Assembly (NCBI RefSeq): GCF_002160135.1
Contig: NZ_NFJZ01000009.1
Span: 62,001 to 126,000, forward strand
DNA length: 64,000 nt
DNA from: Lachnoclostridium sp. An196
Lineage (GTDB): Bacteria; Bacillota; Clostridia; Lachnospirales; Lachnospiraceae
Reading direction: 5' to 3'
Every line of letters starts with the position of its first letter. Positions within the stretch are counted from its first letter, which is position 1. Both the position numbers and the translations under genes were made by a program. Positions 23,464 to 32,159 of this stretch are shown here, piece after piece. The notes under the pieces are model-generated. The model searched no databases. It had not been told where the DNA came from and was given only the letters and a program-made list of their open reading frames with translations.

Positions 23464-25527
23464 TTAAAACTCAACCATACCGATTGCCGTAAGCATCGGA
23501 GCAATCAACGTATCAATAATCTTGATTCCGACAAACGGCGTGATGACGCCGCCGAGGCCGTAAATCAGCATATTCCGTGCCAGCAGTTTCCCGGAGGACA
23601 TAGGACGATACTTTACGCCTTTCATGGCCAGGGGAATCAGGCATGGGATAATAATGGCGTTGAAGATCAGCGCCGACAAAATCGCACTGTAGGGTGTCGC
23701 CAGGTGCATGATGTTCAAAACACTCAGCTGCGGGATCGCCATCATAAACATGGCGGGGATGATAGCGAAATACTTTGCAATATCGTTGGCAATGGAGAAG
23801 GTCGTCAGGCTGCCCCGCGTAATCAGAAGCTGCTTACCGATCTCCACGACCTCCAGAATCTTTGTGGGGTCGGAATCCAGGTCCACCATATTGGCAGCCT
23901 CCTTGGCTGCGGTGGTACCGCTGTTCATGGCAAGGCCCACATTCGCCTGCGCCAGCGCGGGCGCGTCGTTGGTGCCGTCGCCGGTCATGGCAACGATTTT
24001 GCCCTCTGCCTGCTCTTTTTTGATGACGTCAATCTTATCTTCCGGCTTGCATTCAGCAATAAAACCGTCCACGCCCGCTTCTTTGGCGATAGTCGCTGCG
24101 GTCAGCGGATTGTCGCCGGTACACATAATGGTCTTGATGCCGATGGCGCGCAGGCGCTCAAACCGCTCCACCATGCCGGGCTTCACAGTGTCTTTCAGAT
24201 AGATAACACCCAGAATTCGGTTGTTTTCACAGACCGTCAGCGGCGTACCGCCAAGGCTGGAAATTTTGTCAACCTGCTCATGCAGGTCGGCGGGGATCAT
24301 ACCGCCCATAGACTTTACATACTGCTCAATGGCTTCGGCCGCACCCTTTCGCACTTTTGTGCCGTCGGGCAGATCCACGCCGCTCATCCGGGTCTGCGCA
24401 GTAAATTCAATATATGCAGCGCCCGCCGCGTCCTGGCTCGTATCGCCCAGATGCCGGGCAAGCTCCAATGTGGACTTGCCCTCCGGGGTATCGTCATGCA
24501 AGCTTGTCAGGGCGGCGCAGCGGATCAGTTCGCTGCGGGAAGCGCCTCCCACGGGGAAGAAATCGGCGGCCAGGCGGTTGCCGTAGGTAATGGTGCCGGT
24601 TTTATCCAGAATCATGGTGTCCACATCGCCGCAGGCCTCCACAGCCTTGCCGGACATGGCGATGACATTGAACCGGGTCACGCGGTCCATACCTGCAATG
24701 CCGATGGCGGAAAGCAGGCCGCCAATGGTCGTCGGGATCAGGCATACGCAAAGAGCGATCAGGGTAGAAGTTTGCAGCTGTACGCCGGAATACAGTCCAA
24801 TCGGATACAGCGTTACAATAACGATCAGAAAAATGATGGTCAAAGAGACCAAAAGTGTATTCAGCGCGATTTCGTTGGGCGTCTTTTTGCGGGAAGCGCC
24901 TTCGACCAGAGCGATCATGCGGTCAAGAAAGCTGCTGCCCGGGTCAGAGGTGATGCGGATTTTCAGCCAGTCGGATACGATCGTTGTGCCGCCGGTCACG
25001 GAACAGAAATCGCCGCCGGATTCCCGCACCACCGGAGCGGACTCACCCGTGATGGCCGACTCGTCTACCGAAGCGATGCCCTCAATGACTTCTCCGTCGC
25101 CGGGGATGATCTCGCCCGCCTTTACCATGACGACATTGCCTTTTTTCAATTCGCTGGACAGAACGGTTTTCTCCGTGCCGTCCTCCAGCAACAGACGGGC
25201 CTGCGTATCCTTCTGCGTCTTTTTCAGACTGGCGGCCTGCGCTTTTCCCCGTCCTTCCGCCACTGATTCTGCGAAGTTTGCGAACAGGACGGTAACAAAC
25301 AGCACCGCACAGACGATCATATTGTATGCTCTCAAATTTGTACCCGAACTGACATCCCCCAAAAGGCCCGGAAAAAATGAAAGTACAAGTGTGATAAAAA
25401 AGCCGATTTCCACAACAAACATGACGGGATTTTTCATCATGTAAACAGGATTCAGTTTTGTAAAGGAACCGATAACTGCCTGGCGTAAAATTGCAGGCGT
25501 GACCAGCTTCTGATTCTTTTTGCTCAT
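23464..25527 (-). CDS. kdpB: Potassium-transporting P-type ATPase subunit B
   Basis: 687 residues. The phosphorylation motif DKTGT starts at Asp308, the TGES motif of the actuator domain is at 160-163, and the hinge [20 protein letters not shown] is complete. Transmembrane [12 protein letters not shown], which carries the Lys and Asp essential in KdpB, is intact. ATP hydrolysis by this subunit drives K+ import against steep gradients through KdpA in the cytoplasmic membrane. It lies between kdpA and kdpC with 13-14 base gaps, so the operon is compact and should be functional. Confidence 0.97.
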   Translation of the reverse strand: MSKKNQKLVTPAILRQAVIGSFTKLNPVYMMKNPVMFVVEIGFFITLVLSFFPGLLGDVSSGTNLRAYNMIVCAVLFVTVLFANFAESVAEGRGKAQAASLKKTQKDTQARLLLEDGTEKTVLSSELKKGNVVMVKAGEIIPGDGEVIEGIASVDESAITGESAPVVRESGGDFCSVTGGTTIVSDWLKIRITSDPGSSFLDRMIALVEGASRKKTPNEIALNTLLVSLTIIFLIVIVTLYPIGLYSGVQLQTSTLIALCVCLIPTTIGGLLSAIGIAGMDRVTRFNVIAMSGKAVEACGDVDTMILDKTGTITYGNRLAADFFPVGGASRSELIRCAALTSLHDDTPEGKSTLELARHLGDTSQDAAGAAYIEFTAQTRMSGVDLPDGTKVRKGAAEAIEQYVKSMGGMIPADLHEQVDKISSLGGTPLTVCENNRILGVIYLKDTVKPGMVERFERLRAIGIKTIMCTGDNPLTAATIAKEAGVDGFIAECKPEDKIDVIKKEQAEGKIVAMTGDGTNDAPALAQANVGLAMNSGTTAAKEAANMVDLDSDPTKILEVVEIGKQLLITRGSLTTFSIANDIAKYFAIIPAMFMMAIPQLSVLNIMHLATPYSAILSALIFNAIIIPCLIPLAMKGVKYRPMSSGKLLARNMLIYGLGGVITPFVGIKIIDTLIAPMLTAIGMVEF

Positions 25528-25540
25528 GGTAAATTCCTCC

Positions 25541-27316
25541 TTATGCCCAAAGGGTCAAATGTTCGGCAACAGGGCCAAGCGCCAGCGCCGGGAAGAAGGT
25601 CAGCGCCGCAAAGATGTAAACGACAAACACCAAAATGACGGCAAAGCTCATGGTATCGGTATGAAGCGTACCTGCCGATTCACTGACAAACCGCTTTTTC
25701 ATCAGAGATCCCGCAATTGCAAGCTGCAAGACGATCGGGAGGTAACGGCCGAAGAACATGACAAGACCGGTGGTAATATTCCAGAACAACGTGTTGTCCG
25801 CCAGGCCTTCAAATCCGGAGCCGTTGTTGGCTGCCGAAGACGCGAATTCATAGAGCACCTGCGAAAGCCCATGGTAACCGGGGTTGGTGATACCGGCCAG
25901 ACCGTCCGGCGTAGCTACCGCCAGCGCAGAGAACGTCAGGATCAGCAGCGGGTGAATGATGATGCAGAGGGCCGCCAGCTTCATCTCCCGGCCTTCGATT
26001 TTTTTGCCGAGATACTCCGGCGTGCGTCCGATCATCAAACCGCAGATAAAAACGGCCAGGATCGCATAAGTGATCATATTCATAAGACCAACGCCCTTGC
26101 CGCCGAATACCACGTTGAGCATCATGTGGAGAAGGGGGATCATGCCGCCCAACGGCGTGAGCGTGTCGTGCATATTGTTGACCGTACCGGTCGTGAAAGA
26201 CGTCGTTGTGGTTGTGAACATCGCGGATTGGGCGATACCAAACCGCACTTCCTTGCCTTCCATGCTGCCCATGGACTGTGCCAGCCCGACTTCTGCCAGC
26301 GCCGGGTTGCCCTGGCTTTCCGCCCAGAAGCAGACCCCCAGCCCAATCAGAAACAGGATTCCCATTGCCGCGAAGATGCTTCGGCCTTCACGGCCAAAGA
26401 TTCTTGCCGTCAGGCTTTCCCGACCTTCGATTTGGGGGATCGCAGCGGCTGCATCATCTGCGACAACCGCAGCCGCCAGATCCCGTTTGCGGTCCCGAAC
26501 CATCTTGCCGAAGGTGATCACACAGGCTCCGGGAAGGAGCATCATGGAATACAGCTCAATCAAGTTGGAGATGATGGTCGGGTTTTCAATCGGCGTAGCC
26601 GAGTTCGCGCCCAAAAATCCGCCGCCGTTTGTGCCGAGATGCTTGATAATTTCCAGCGCCGCCACAGGCCCCATAGCAATCACCTGTTTTGTGCCTTCAA
26701 TGGTATCCACCACCACATTCCCGGAAAAATTCTGCGGCACGCCCTGCCATACCAGCAGCAGGCCGCCGATAATGGAGAACGGAAGCAGCACGCGGGTCGT
26801 GATGCGAACCAGATCGACAAAGAAGTTTCCGACGTTATCCTTCGTCCTGCCTGCCAGGCCGCGGATGAATGCGATGCAGGCAGCGTAACCGCTGGCGGCG
26901 GATACAAACATCATGAATGTGATGACCAGCATCTGCGACAGATTGGACAGCCCCGACTCGCCGGAATAGTGCTGCAAATTGGTATTGGTCATAAAGCTGA
27001 TGATGGTGTTAAAGGAAAGGGATTCCTCCATCGCTCCGATCCCATTGGGATTGAACAGGCCAATACTCTGAATTCTCAGGATTATGTATCCCAGCAGAAT
27101 CATAATCCCATTGGTTATCACCAGAGAAACGGCATATTTCTTCCAGTTCATTCCATTTTTGGGATTGACGCCGCAGACTTTATAAATAGCGCCGTCCACC
27201 CGGTTGAATACCGGATCGGCAAAGGTATGTTTTCCGGCGGCAATATGATACACGTAAACGCCTGCCGGGATGACCAGAATCAAATAGATGAGAATGGTCA
27301 AGGCAATTTGTAACAT
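25541..27316 (-). CDS. kdpA: Potassium-transporting ATPase subunit A
   Basis: 591 residues, somewhat longer than E. coli KdpA (557). About ten membrane helices with the four-fold K+-channel-like selectivity loops: [41 protein letters not shown] and [12 protein letters not shown] match KdpA filter regions. This subunit binds and conducts K+. Immediately upstream are kdpF and a 32-residue membrane peptide gene. CTTCCTCC-complement (GGAGGAAAA) lies before the ATG. Confidence 0.97.
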   Translation of the reverse strand: MLQIALTILIYLILVIPAGVYVYHIAAGKHTFADPVFNRVDGAIYKVCGVNPKNGMNWKKYAVSLVITNGIMILLGYIILRIQSIGLFNPNGIGAMEESLSFNTIISFMTNTNLQHYSGESGLSNLSQMLVITFMMFVSAASGYAACIAFIRGLAGRTKDNVGNFFVDLVRITTRVLLPFSIIGGLLLVWQGVPQNFSGNVVVDTIEGTKQVIAMGPVAALEIIKHLGTNGGGFLGANSATPIENPTIISNLIELYSMMLLPGACVITFGKMVRDRKRDLAAAVVADDAAAAIPQIEGRESLTARIFGREGRSIFAAMGILFLIGLGVCFWAESQGNPALAEVGLAQSMGSMEGKEVRFGIAQSAMFTTTTTSFTTGTVNNMHDTLTPLGGMIPLLHMMLNVVFGGKGVGLMNMITYAILAVFICGLMIGRTPEYLGKKIEGREMKLAALCIIIHPLLILTFSALAVATPDGLAGITNPGYHGLSQVLYEFASSAANNGSGFEGLADNTLFWNITTGLVMFFGRYLPIVLQLAIAGSLMKKRFVSESAGTLHTDTMSFAVILVFVVYIFAALTFFPALALGPVAEHLTLWA

Positions 27317-27337
27317 CTGATTTTCCTCCTACTGGAC

Positions 27338-27415
27338 TTAGAATTTTTCCGGGTGAAGAAGTGCATAGACCAAATAAACACCCAGCAGTAAAATGATGAT
27401 TCCTAAAACAATCAT
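27338..27415 (-). CDS. kdpF: KdpF small subunit of the potassium-transporting ATPase
   Basis: A 25-residue peptide, MIVLGIIILLLGVYLVYALL followed by HPEKF, directly before kdpA. Size, single hydrophobic helix and the Y-L/HPE-F ending match KdpF, the small membrane subunit that stabilises the KdpABC complex. TAAGGAGGGAAATC lies before the ATG, with the ribosome site overlapping the stop of the preceding small ORF, a sign of translational coupling. Confidence 0.88.
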   Translation of the reverse strand: MIVLGIIILLLGVYLVYALLHPEKF

Positions 27416-27426
27416 GATTTCCCTCC

Positions 27427-27525
27427 TTACTCGCTTTTATCCACCTGCTTCTGGCACCAGCCGATCAGCAGGATAATGGAACCGATACAGCCTGCCAACA
27501 CTGCAAGCATGATACAATCCATCAT
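27427..27525 (-). CDS. Small membrane peptide upstream of kdpF
   Basis: 32 residues: MMDCIMLAVLAGCIGSIILL continuing IGWCQKQVDKSE. One membrane helix with a short charged tail. GAGAGGAGGG precedes it and its stop lies inside the kdpF ribosome site, so it is the first gene of the kdpFABC transcript. Small one-helix ORFs before kdpF are known in other bacteria, without an established function; this one has two Cys in the helix. It may be an added accessory subunit. Confidence 0.7.
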   Translation of the reverse strand: MMDCIMLAVLAGCIGSIILLIGWCQKQVDKSE

Positions 27526-27630
27526 AAAGGTTCCCTCCTCTCCGCTTTTCTGGAGAGAATCTTACCATATAAACCGTGAAGGTGTTCTTAACATTTCCGG
27601 GCAAGGATTAAAAGCATATAAAGGCCCGCC
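27526..27630 (-). promoter_or_regulatory. kdpFABC promoter region
   Basis: This gap between kdpE and the first small ORF must hold the kdpFABC promoter and KdpE site. On the minus strand TAAGAT is a possible -10 box, with the AT-rich GGTTTATATGG just upstream. I see no consensus -35 box, as usual for an activator-dependent promoter. The KdpE binding site cannot be named from sequence. Confidence 0.4.
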
Positions 27631-27665
27631 AAAACAAAAAGCCGCCCGCAAAAGCGGACGGCTCT
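27631..27665 (-). terminator. Intrinsic terminator of kdpDE
   Basis: On the minus strand AGCCGTCCGC, TTTT loop, GCGGGCGGCT followed by TTTTTGTTTT. It lies 13 bases past the kdpE stop and separates kdpDE from kdpFABC, so the two units are transcribed apart. Confidence 0.88.
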
Positions 27666-27677
27666 GGAACGCAGAGT

Positions 27678-28376
27678 CTATTGACGGATCATCCTGTAAC
27701 CAACGCCAATGTGGGTCTGAATATACCTGGGGGCAGATGGGTCACGTTCAATCTTTTTGCGCAGGGTGGCCATAAAAACGCGCAGGGAAGGGATATCGGC
27801 GGCAAGGGCAGTTCCCCACACCTCTTTCAGGATATAGTTGTGGGTCAGCACCTTACCCGTGTTTTTTGCAAGTACGCACAGGAGTTTGTACTCAATGGGG
27901 GTGAGGTGGATTTCTTTTCCCCCCATATAAGCGCATCCCGCCGCATAATCAATCCTTAATTCCCCGTTCTGATATAGGGAGGACTGGGCCGGCTCGGCAG
28001 TCTGATCGGTTCGGCTGCGGCGCAGGGCCACGCGAAGCCTGGCCAGAAATTCATCAATGCTGAATGGCTTTGTCAGGTAGTCGTCTGCTCCAGCGTCCAG
28101 CGCATCCACCTTGTCCTGATCTTCGCTCCGTGCGCTTACAATAATAATGGGCACGCTGCTCCATCCGCGCACCTTGCGGATAATCTCCACACCGTCCATA
28201 TCGGGCAGCCCCAGATCCAGAATGATAACATCGGGGTTATAGGAGACGGCGTCCAGGAGCGCGCCTGCGCCGTTTTTGGCGGTGTGGTACTGGTATTCCT
28301 GTGTATCCAGCGTGGTTCGGATTAAATTGGTGATGGCAGCGTCGTCCTCTACCACAAGAATTTTGGGCTTATACAT
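27678..28376 (-). CDS. kdpE: KdpE-type response regulator (OmpR/PhoB family)
   Basis: 232 residues. The receiver domain (1-120) has the acidic pair EDD at 10-12, the phospho-acceptor Asp54 in IILDLGLPD and the conserved Lys in LTKPFS. The C-terminal winged helix (about 135-230) contains HLTPIEYKLLCVLAKNTGKV and a recognition helix near SLRVFMATLRKKIERD. It should activate kdpFABC when K+ is low or osmotic stress acts through KdpD. Its start overlaps kdpD by eight bases, and a terminator follows. Confidence 0.95.
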   Translation of the reverse strand: MYKPKILVVEDDAAITNLIRTTLDTQEYQYHTAKNGAGALLDAVSYNPDVIILDLGLPDMDGVEIIRKVRGWSSVPIIIVSARSEDQDKVDALDAGADDYLTKPFSIDEFLARLRVALRRSRTDQTAEPAQSSLYQNGELRIDYAAGCAYMGGKEIHLTPIEYKLLCVLAKNTGKVLTHNYILKEVWGTALAADIPSLRVFMATLRKKIERDPSAPRYIQTHIGVGYRMIRQ

Positions 28377-31050
28377 TTTGAATTTTCACCTCCTCCAAGG
28401 GCAGTGTAAAAGAGAACACTGAGCCATGGGGCTGGTTGTCATGAACGGTAATAGACCCGCTGTGCGCCTCTACAATGGATTTGCACAGGCTTAATCCCAG
28501 CCCAAGGCCCCGGCGGCTGTCCGCCCCGGCGCTGCCGGTGTTCACTGTATAGAACATATCAAACAGCCGTTGTTTGGCTTCGTCGGATATGCCCGGGCCG
28601 TTGTCAGCAATTTCGATGCGGACCATGCTGTTTTCCTTTTTTGCCGACAGGCAGATATCCGAACCTTCAGGCGTATACTTGACGGCGTTGTTCACGATAT
28701 TGATAATGACCTGTACGATCAGGCGGGCGTCCATATTGGCCATCAGCATATCGTCCTCAAGTTCTACGCGAATCTCGTGTTCCGCAGCCCTGCGATCCAC
28801 ATGGGAAAGCGCTTCATGGAAAATGTCGCCAATCAGCTCTGCGTCCCGCCGCAGCGGCAGGGTCCCGTTTTCGATTCGGGTGATGGAAAGCAGATTCTCC
28901 GTCAGGTTGACCAGCCACATGGAATCGTCATAGATGGAACGGTACATTTCCTGTTTTTTATTTTCATTCAGAGAAACGCTTTTTTCCATCAGCATACCGG
29001 CGTTGCCGCTGATGGCGGTCAGCGGTGTGCGCAGATCGTGGGAAATGGCCCGCAGCAGGTTGGCCCGCAGCTGTTCACGCTGGGTTTCCATCTCGGCGGC
29101 CTGCTTTTCAGCGCGCAGTTTGCGGCGCTCCAAAATCAGGCCGCATTCGTCCAGCATGGCGATCATCAGGTTTTTTTCAAAAGTATCCAACGGCGGATAA
29201 AACTTGGATGGTATGCCGACCACCGCCATGACCTCCTGATTGCCCCGGACGGACAGATACAGATTTTGCGCATGAGAAAGGGTGCTGGTCGTAGCGCCCG
29301 CGTGCTTATCGTTTTTGGCGACCCATTCCGCCACCCCAAGCTCTTCGGCAGTCAGCCTGCCCATGGTCTGTTCTGATTCAGAGGCTGGGACCGCATGAAA
29401 TCGGAGCTGTCTATCCTTTTCCAGCAGTGCATACAACACTGGACGTCCCAGAAGAGATTGGAGCTGCTGCGCGGCAATCCGGATGATTTCCTGTTCGCTT
29501 TGGCCCTGCTGCATTTTTTGATTGCTGCTCATCAGGAGTTCCATATAATAGGCCCGTTGAGCAGATTGCCGCCCCTGCCTTTTCACGCGGGTAGCCAGAG
29601 AGCAGGAAAGACAACTTGCCAGCATCATCACTAGAAAGGTGACCGGGTAGTTCGGGTCGAGCGCTGTCAGGGAAAAACGCGGAATTGTAAAGAAAAAGTT
29701 AAAGGAGACTACGCTTAGTAGTGAAACCAAAACCCCGTAGAAATACCCGTTCGTCCAAACCGCTGTGAGCAGAACCCCCAATAGGTAGACAATGATGATG
29801 TTCGCTTCACGCAGGCCGAGTTCATAAAACAAAAAACTGATCCCCGTAGCGGCAAGGGTGAGCAGGAGGGATTTCCCTAAATCCTTCCAATCAAATTTCT
29901 GTTCCGGTTTGCGAAGCAGTGCCCTTTTTTTCTTATATAGAGGTTGGACATCCGGAATGATATAGACGTCCACATCCTCCATCCTGCTGGTAAGCCGGTC
30001 CACCAGCGGCTTGCTTTTCATAAAAAGGGATGCAGAGTGGTTTGTGCGCCCCAGCACGATTTTTGTGACGCCGCTTACCTTGGCATATTCGGCGATTTGC
30101 ACAGCCGGGTCGTCCCCATACACGGTGGCGATCCGCGCTCCCAACTGTTCAGCCAGACGCATATTGTCCCGCAGGCGTTTCAGGTTTTCGCCCTTCAGAT
30201 CCCTGGTCTCGGGAGTTTCTACAAACAGCGCCGTGAATCCGCTGTGAAAGGCCTCAGCCATGCGGGCTGCCGTGCGGATCACCTTTGCGTTGGATGGCGC
30301 ACTGGAAAGGCAGGTGAGAATGTGTTCCCCGGCTTTGGCGGCAGTCTCATTTTCCGCTTTCTGGGCTTTTTTGCTTAGTTGGTCAGCGGTGCGGCGCAGC
30401 GCAATTTCACGAAGGGCCGCCAGATTATCCCTTGTGAAGAAGTGATTCAAGGCACGGGAAGCCTGCTGCTTCTGGTAGACTTTTCCGGATTGCAGCCGCA
30501 GGATCAAGTCGTCCGGCTCGATATCCACTAATTCTACCTGGTCGGCGGAGTCAAAAATCGAATCAGGGATACGCTCGCTGACGGCAATATGAGTGATGGA
30601 GGCCACCAGATCATTCAGGGATTCCAGATGCTGAACATTAACGGTGGTGTACACACTGATACCGGCTCGCAGCAGTTCCTCCACATCCTGATATCGTTTT
30701 GAATGGCGGCACCCGGCAGCATTGCTATGGGCAAGCTCATCTACCAGCAGGATATTGGGGCGGCGCTGTAAGGCGGCATCCAAATCCAGCTCCTTGAGGG
30801 AGATTCCCTTATATTCAACTATTTTTTCGGGCAGCTGTTCTAGCCCTTCCAGCAATGCCAATGTATCGGGGCGGGTGTGACGTTCAATGTAGCCCACAAC
30901 AACGTCTATCCCTCTGTTTTGAGCCTGGTGAGCGGCCTCCAGCATAGCATAAGTCTTGCCGACACCCGCAGCATATCCAAAAAAGATTTTTAAATGTCCT
31001 TTTTGAAAAGCTCCTGGGCGGTATTGATTTTGCGCCTGATAATTTTCCAA
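28369..31050 (-). CDS. kdpD: KdpD-type sensor histidine kinase
   Basis: 893 residues in the full KdpD order: the KdpD ATP-binding domain (GHLKIFFGYAAGVGKTYAML and the NILLVDELAHSNAAGCRHSKR stretch), a universal-stress-protein-like domain (about 250-370), four membrane helices near 400-500 (DUF4118), a GAF-like segment, then the dimerisation domain with the phospho-histidine His671 in AISHDLRTPLTA and an ATPase domain with N and G boxes (NIVNNAVKYTPEG, ADNGPGI, GLGLGLSLCKSIVEAHSG). It senses K+ limitation and ionic strength, and phosphorylates KdpE. The start is TTG, with GGGGAGGG upstream. Confidence 0.95.
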   Translation of the reverse strand: MENYQAQNQYRPGAFQKGHLKIFFGYAAGVGKTYAMLEAAHQAQNRGIDVVVGYIERHTRPDTLALLEGLEQLPEKIVEYKGISLKELDLDAALQRRPNILLVDELAHSNAAGCRHSKRYQDVEELLRAGISVYTTVNVQHLESLNDLVASITHIAVSERIPDSIFDSADQVELVDIEPDDLILRLQSGKVYQKQQASRALNHFFTRDNLAALREIALRRTADQLSKKAQKAENETAAKAGEHILTCLSSAPSNAKVIRTAARMAEAFHSGFTALFVETPETRDLKGENLKRLRDNMRLAEQLGARIATVYGDDPAVQIAEYAKVSGVTKIVLGRTNHSASLFMKSKPLVDRLTSRMEDVDVYIIPDVQPLYKKKRALLRKPEQKFDWKDLGKSLLLTLAATGISFLFYELGLREANIIIVYLLGVLLTAVWTNGYFYGVLVSLLSVVSFNFFFTIPRFSLTALDPNYPVTFLVMMLASCLSCSLATRVKRQGRQSAQRAYYMELLMSSNQKMQQGQSEQEIIRIAAQQLQSLLGRPVLYALLEKDRQLRFHAVPASESEQTMGRLTAEELGVAEWVAKNDKHAGATTSTLSHAQNLYLSVRGNQEVMAVVGIPSKFYPPLDTFEKNLMIAMLDECGLILERRKLRAEKQAAEMETQREQLRANLLRAISHDLRTPLTAISGNAGMLMEKSVSLNENKKQEMYRSIYDDSMWLVNLTENLLSITRIENGTLPLRRDAELIGDIFHEALSHVDRRAAEHEIRVELEDDMLMANMDARLIVQVIINIVNNAVKYTPEGSDICLSAKKENSMVRIEIADNGPGISDEAKQRLFDMFYTVNTGSAGADSRRGLGLGLSLCKSIVEAHSGSITVHDNQPHGSVFSFTLPLEEVKIQNV

Positions 31051-31216
31051 CCCTGCATCCCTCCCCGCCTGTTACAATAAATTTGTCCTCTAGATAATTT
31101 ATTATAGCATAAGAGACCTTGTTATGCCATAAAGATGGCAAGACTGACATTAAGACGAAATTAAGATACCCATGGGACATGAGGTGTAATTTACCCTTGA
31201 CAAATCTCTTTCCATT

Positions 31217-32022
31217 ATTACATCAGATTTTATCAATATTTTCCTGATGAGCAGATTGTGAACGCATGCGTTCACAATCTTAACTGGACACATATCAGAA
31301 GTCTTCTTCGTGTTTCAGATGAAAATGCGCGTTATTGGTATATGAAAGAGGCTGTTGATGAGAACTGGAGTTCGCGAACCTTAGATCGTAATATCAGTAC
31401 GCAATATTATTATCGGCTTCTTCAGACACCGAAAAAAGCTGCTGTAATTGAAGAAATGAAACAGAAAACGGCGCAATTTCAGAAGAATCAATTTGAATTG
31501 ATCAAAAGTCCGGTAGTTGCAGAATTTCTTGGCTTCAAAAATGAGGACACTTACTTGGAGGGTGATTTGGAATCAGCCATTCTTTCGCATATCAGAGATT
31601 TTTTGATGGAATTGGGCAGAGGATTTGCTTTTGTTGCCCGTCAGCAGCATATTGTGACGGAAACATCGGATTATTATCTGGATCTTGTATTTTATAATAT
31701 CGAACTCAAATGTTATGTCCTGATTGATTTGAAGATGGGGAGGATTACTCATCAAGATGTAGGACAGATAGATATGTATGTCCGTATGTACGATGATTTA
31801 AAGAGAGGACAAGGAGATAATCCGACCATTGGAATATTATTGTGCTCAGAAACGGATGAAGATATTGCCAGATATTCGGTTCTTCATGATAATGATCGAT
31901 TATTTATGTCAAAATATTTGACTTATTTACCCACGAAAGAGCAGTTGAAAGCGGAAATTGATCGACAAAAAGAAATTTTTTTCATGCAGCATTCAACTTT
32001 GCAAATGAACGAAAAAGAGTAG
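31217..32022 (+). pseudogene. DUF1016 (YhcG-type) PD-(D/E)xK nuclease gene, 5'-truncated
   Basis: The C-terminal nuclease domain is intact: SDYYLDLVFYNIELKCYVLIDLK carries the D and (D/E)xK residues, followed by the typical GQIDMYVRMYDDLKRG and NPTIGILLC. Full relatives have about 340 residues with a DUF1016_N helical domain; here homology begins near 31217 (IRFYQYFPDEQ) with no start codon and stops upstream, so roughly 80-100 N-terminal residues are lost. The GTG at 31258 gives 254 residues but has no ribosome site. YhcG-like proteins are linked to restriction and mobile DNA. It marks the right edge of the kdp region. Confidence 0.7.
31254..31279. repeat. Perfect 26-bp palindrome
   Basis: GATTGTGAACGCA (31254-31266) is followed at once by its exact reverse complement (31267-31279), with no loop. 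It lies within the first codons of the truncated DUF1016 frame. The inner ATTGTGAACG also occurs in the direct repeats at 2539 and 3642. Confidence 0.9.
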
Positions 32023-32079
32023 ATCTTTTATCAGCTGTAATAATTGTCCGCACTGAGAAAAATTCCCATCTCTTTCCCC

Positions 32080-32107
32080 TTGCATTTCCTATATGATATG
32101 TTATGAT
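32080..32107 (+). promoter_or_regulatory. Promoter of pflB
   Basis: TTGCAT (32080-32085), 16 bases, TATGAT (32102-32107), about 50 bases before the pflB start. A perfect 6-bp inverted repeat GTTAGC-ATAA-GCTAAC (32116-32131) follows at the likely transcription start and may be an operator or leader hairpin. Confidence 0.65.
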
Positions 32108-32159
32108 AGAGCAGAGTTAGCATAAGCTAACCAAAATATGGAAATAAGGAGGATGCAGG

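Noticed and set aside
23704-27313. Long plus-strand frames opposite kdpB and kdpA
   Set aside because: The minus-strand frames encode complete kdp subunits with all motifs; the plus frames show no recognisable domain.
31254-31279. Palindrome as a Rex or CRP operator
   Set aside because: The half-sites TTGTGAA/TTCACAA are separated by eight bases and TGTGA/TCACA by ten, not the four and six those proteins need.
31258-32022. DUF1016 gene taken as intact from GTG at 31258
   Set aside because: Homology extends upstream of GTG without a start codon, and the N-terminal domain is missing compared with the family.
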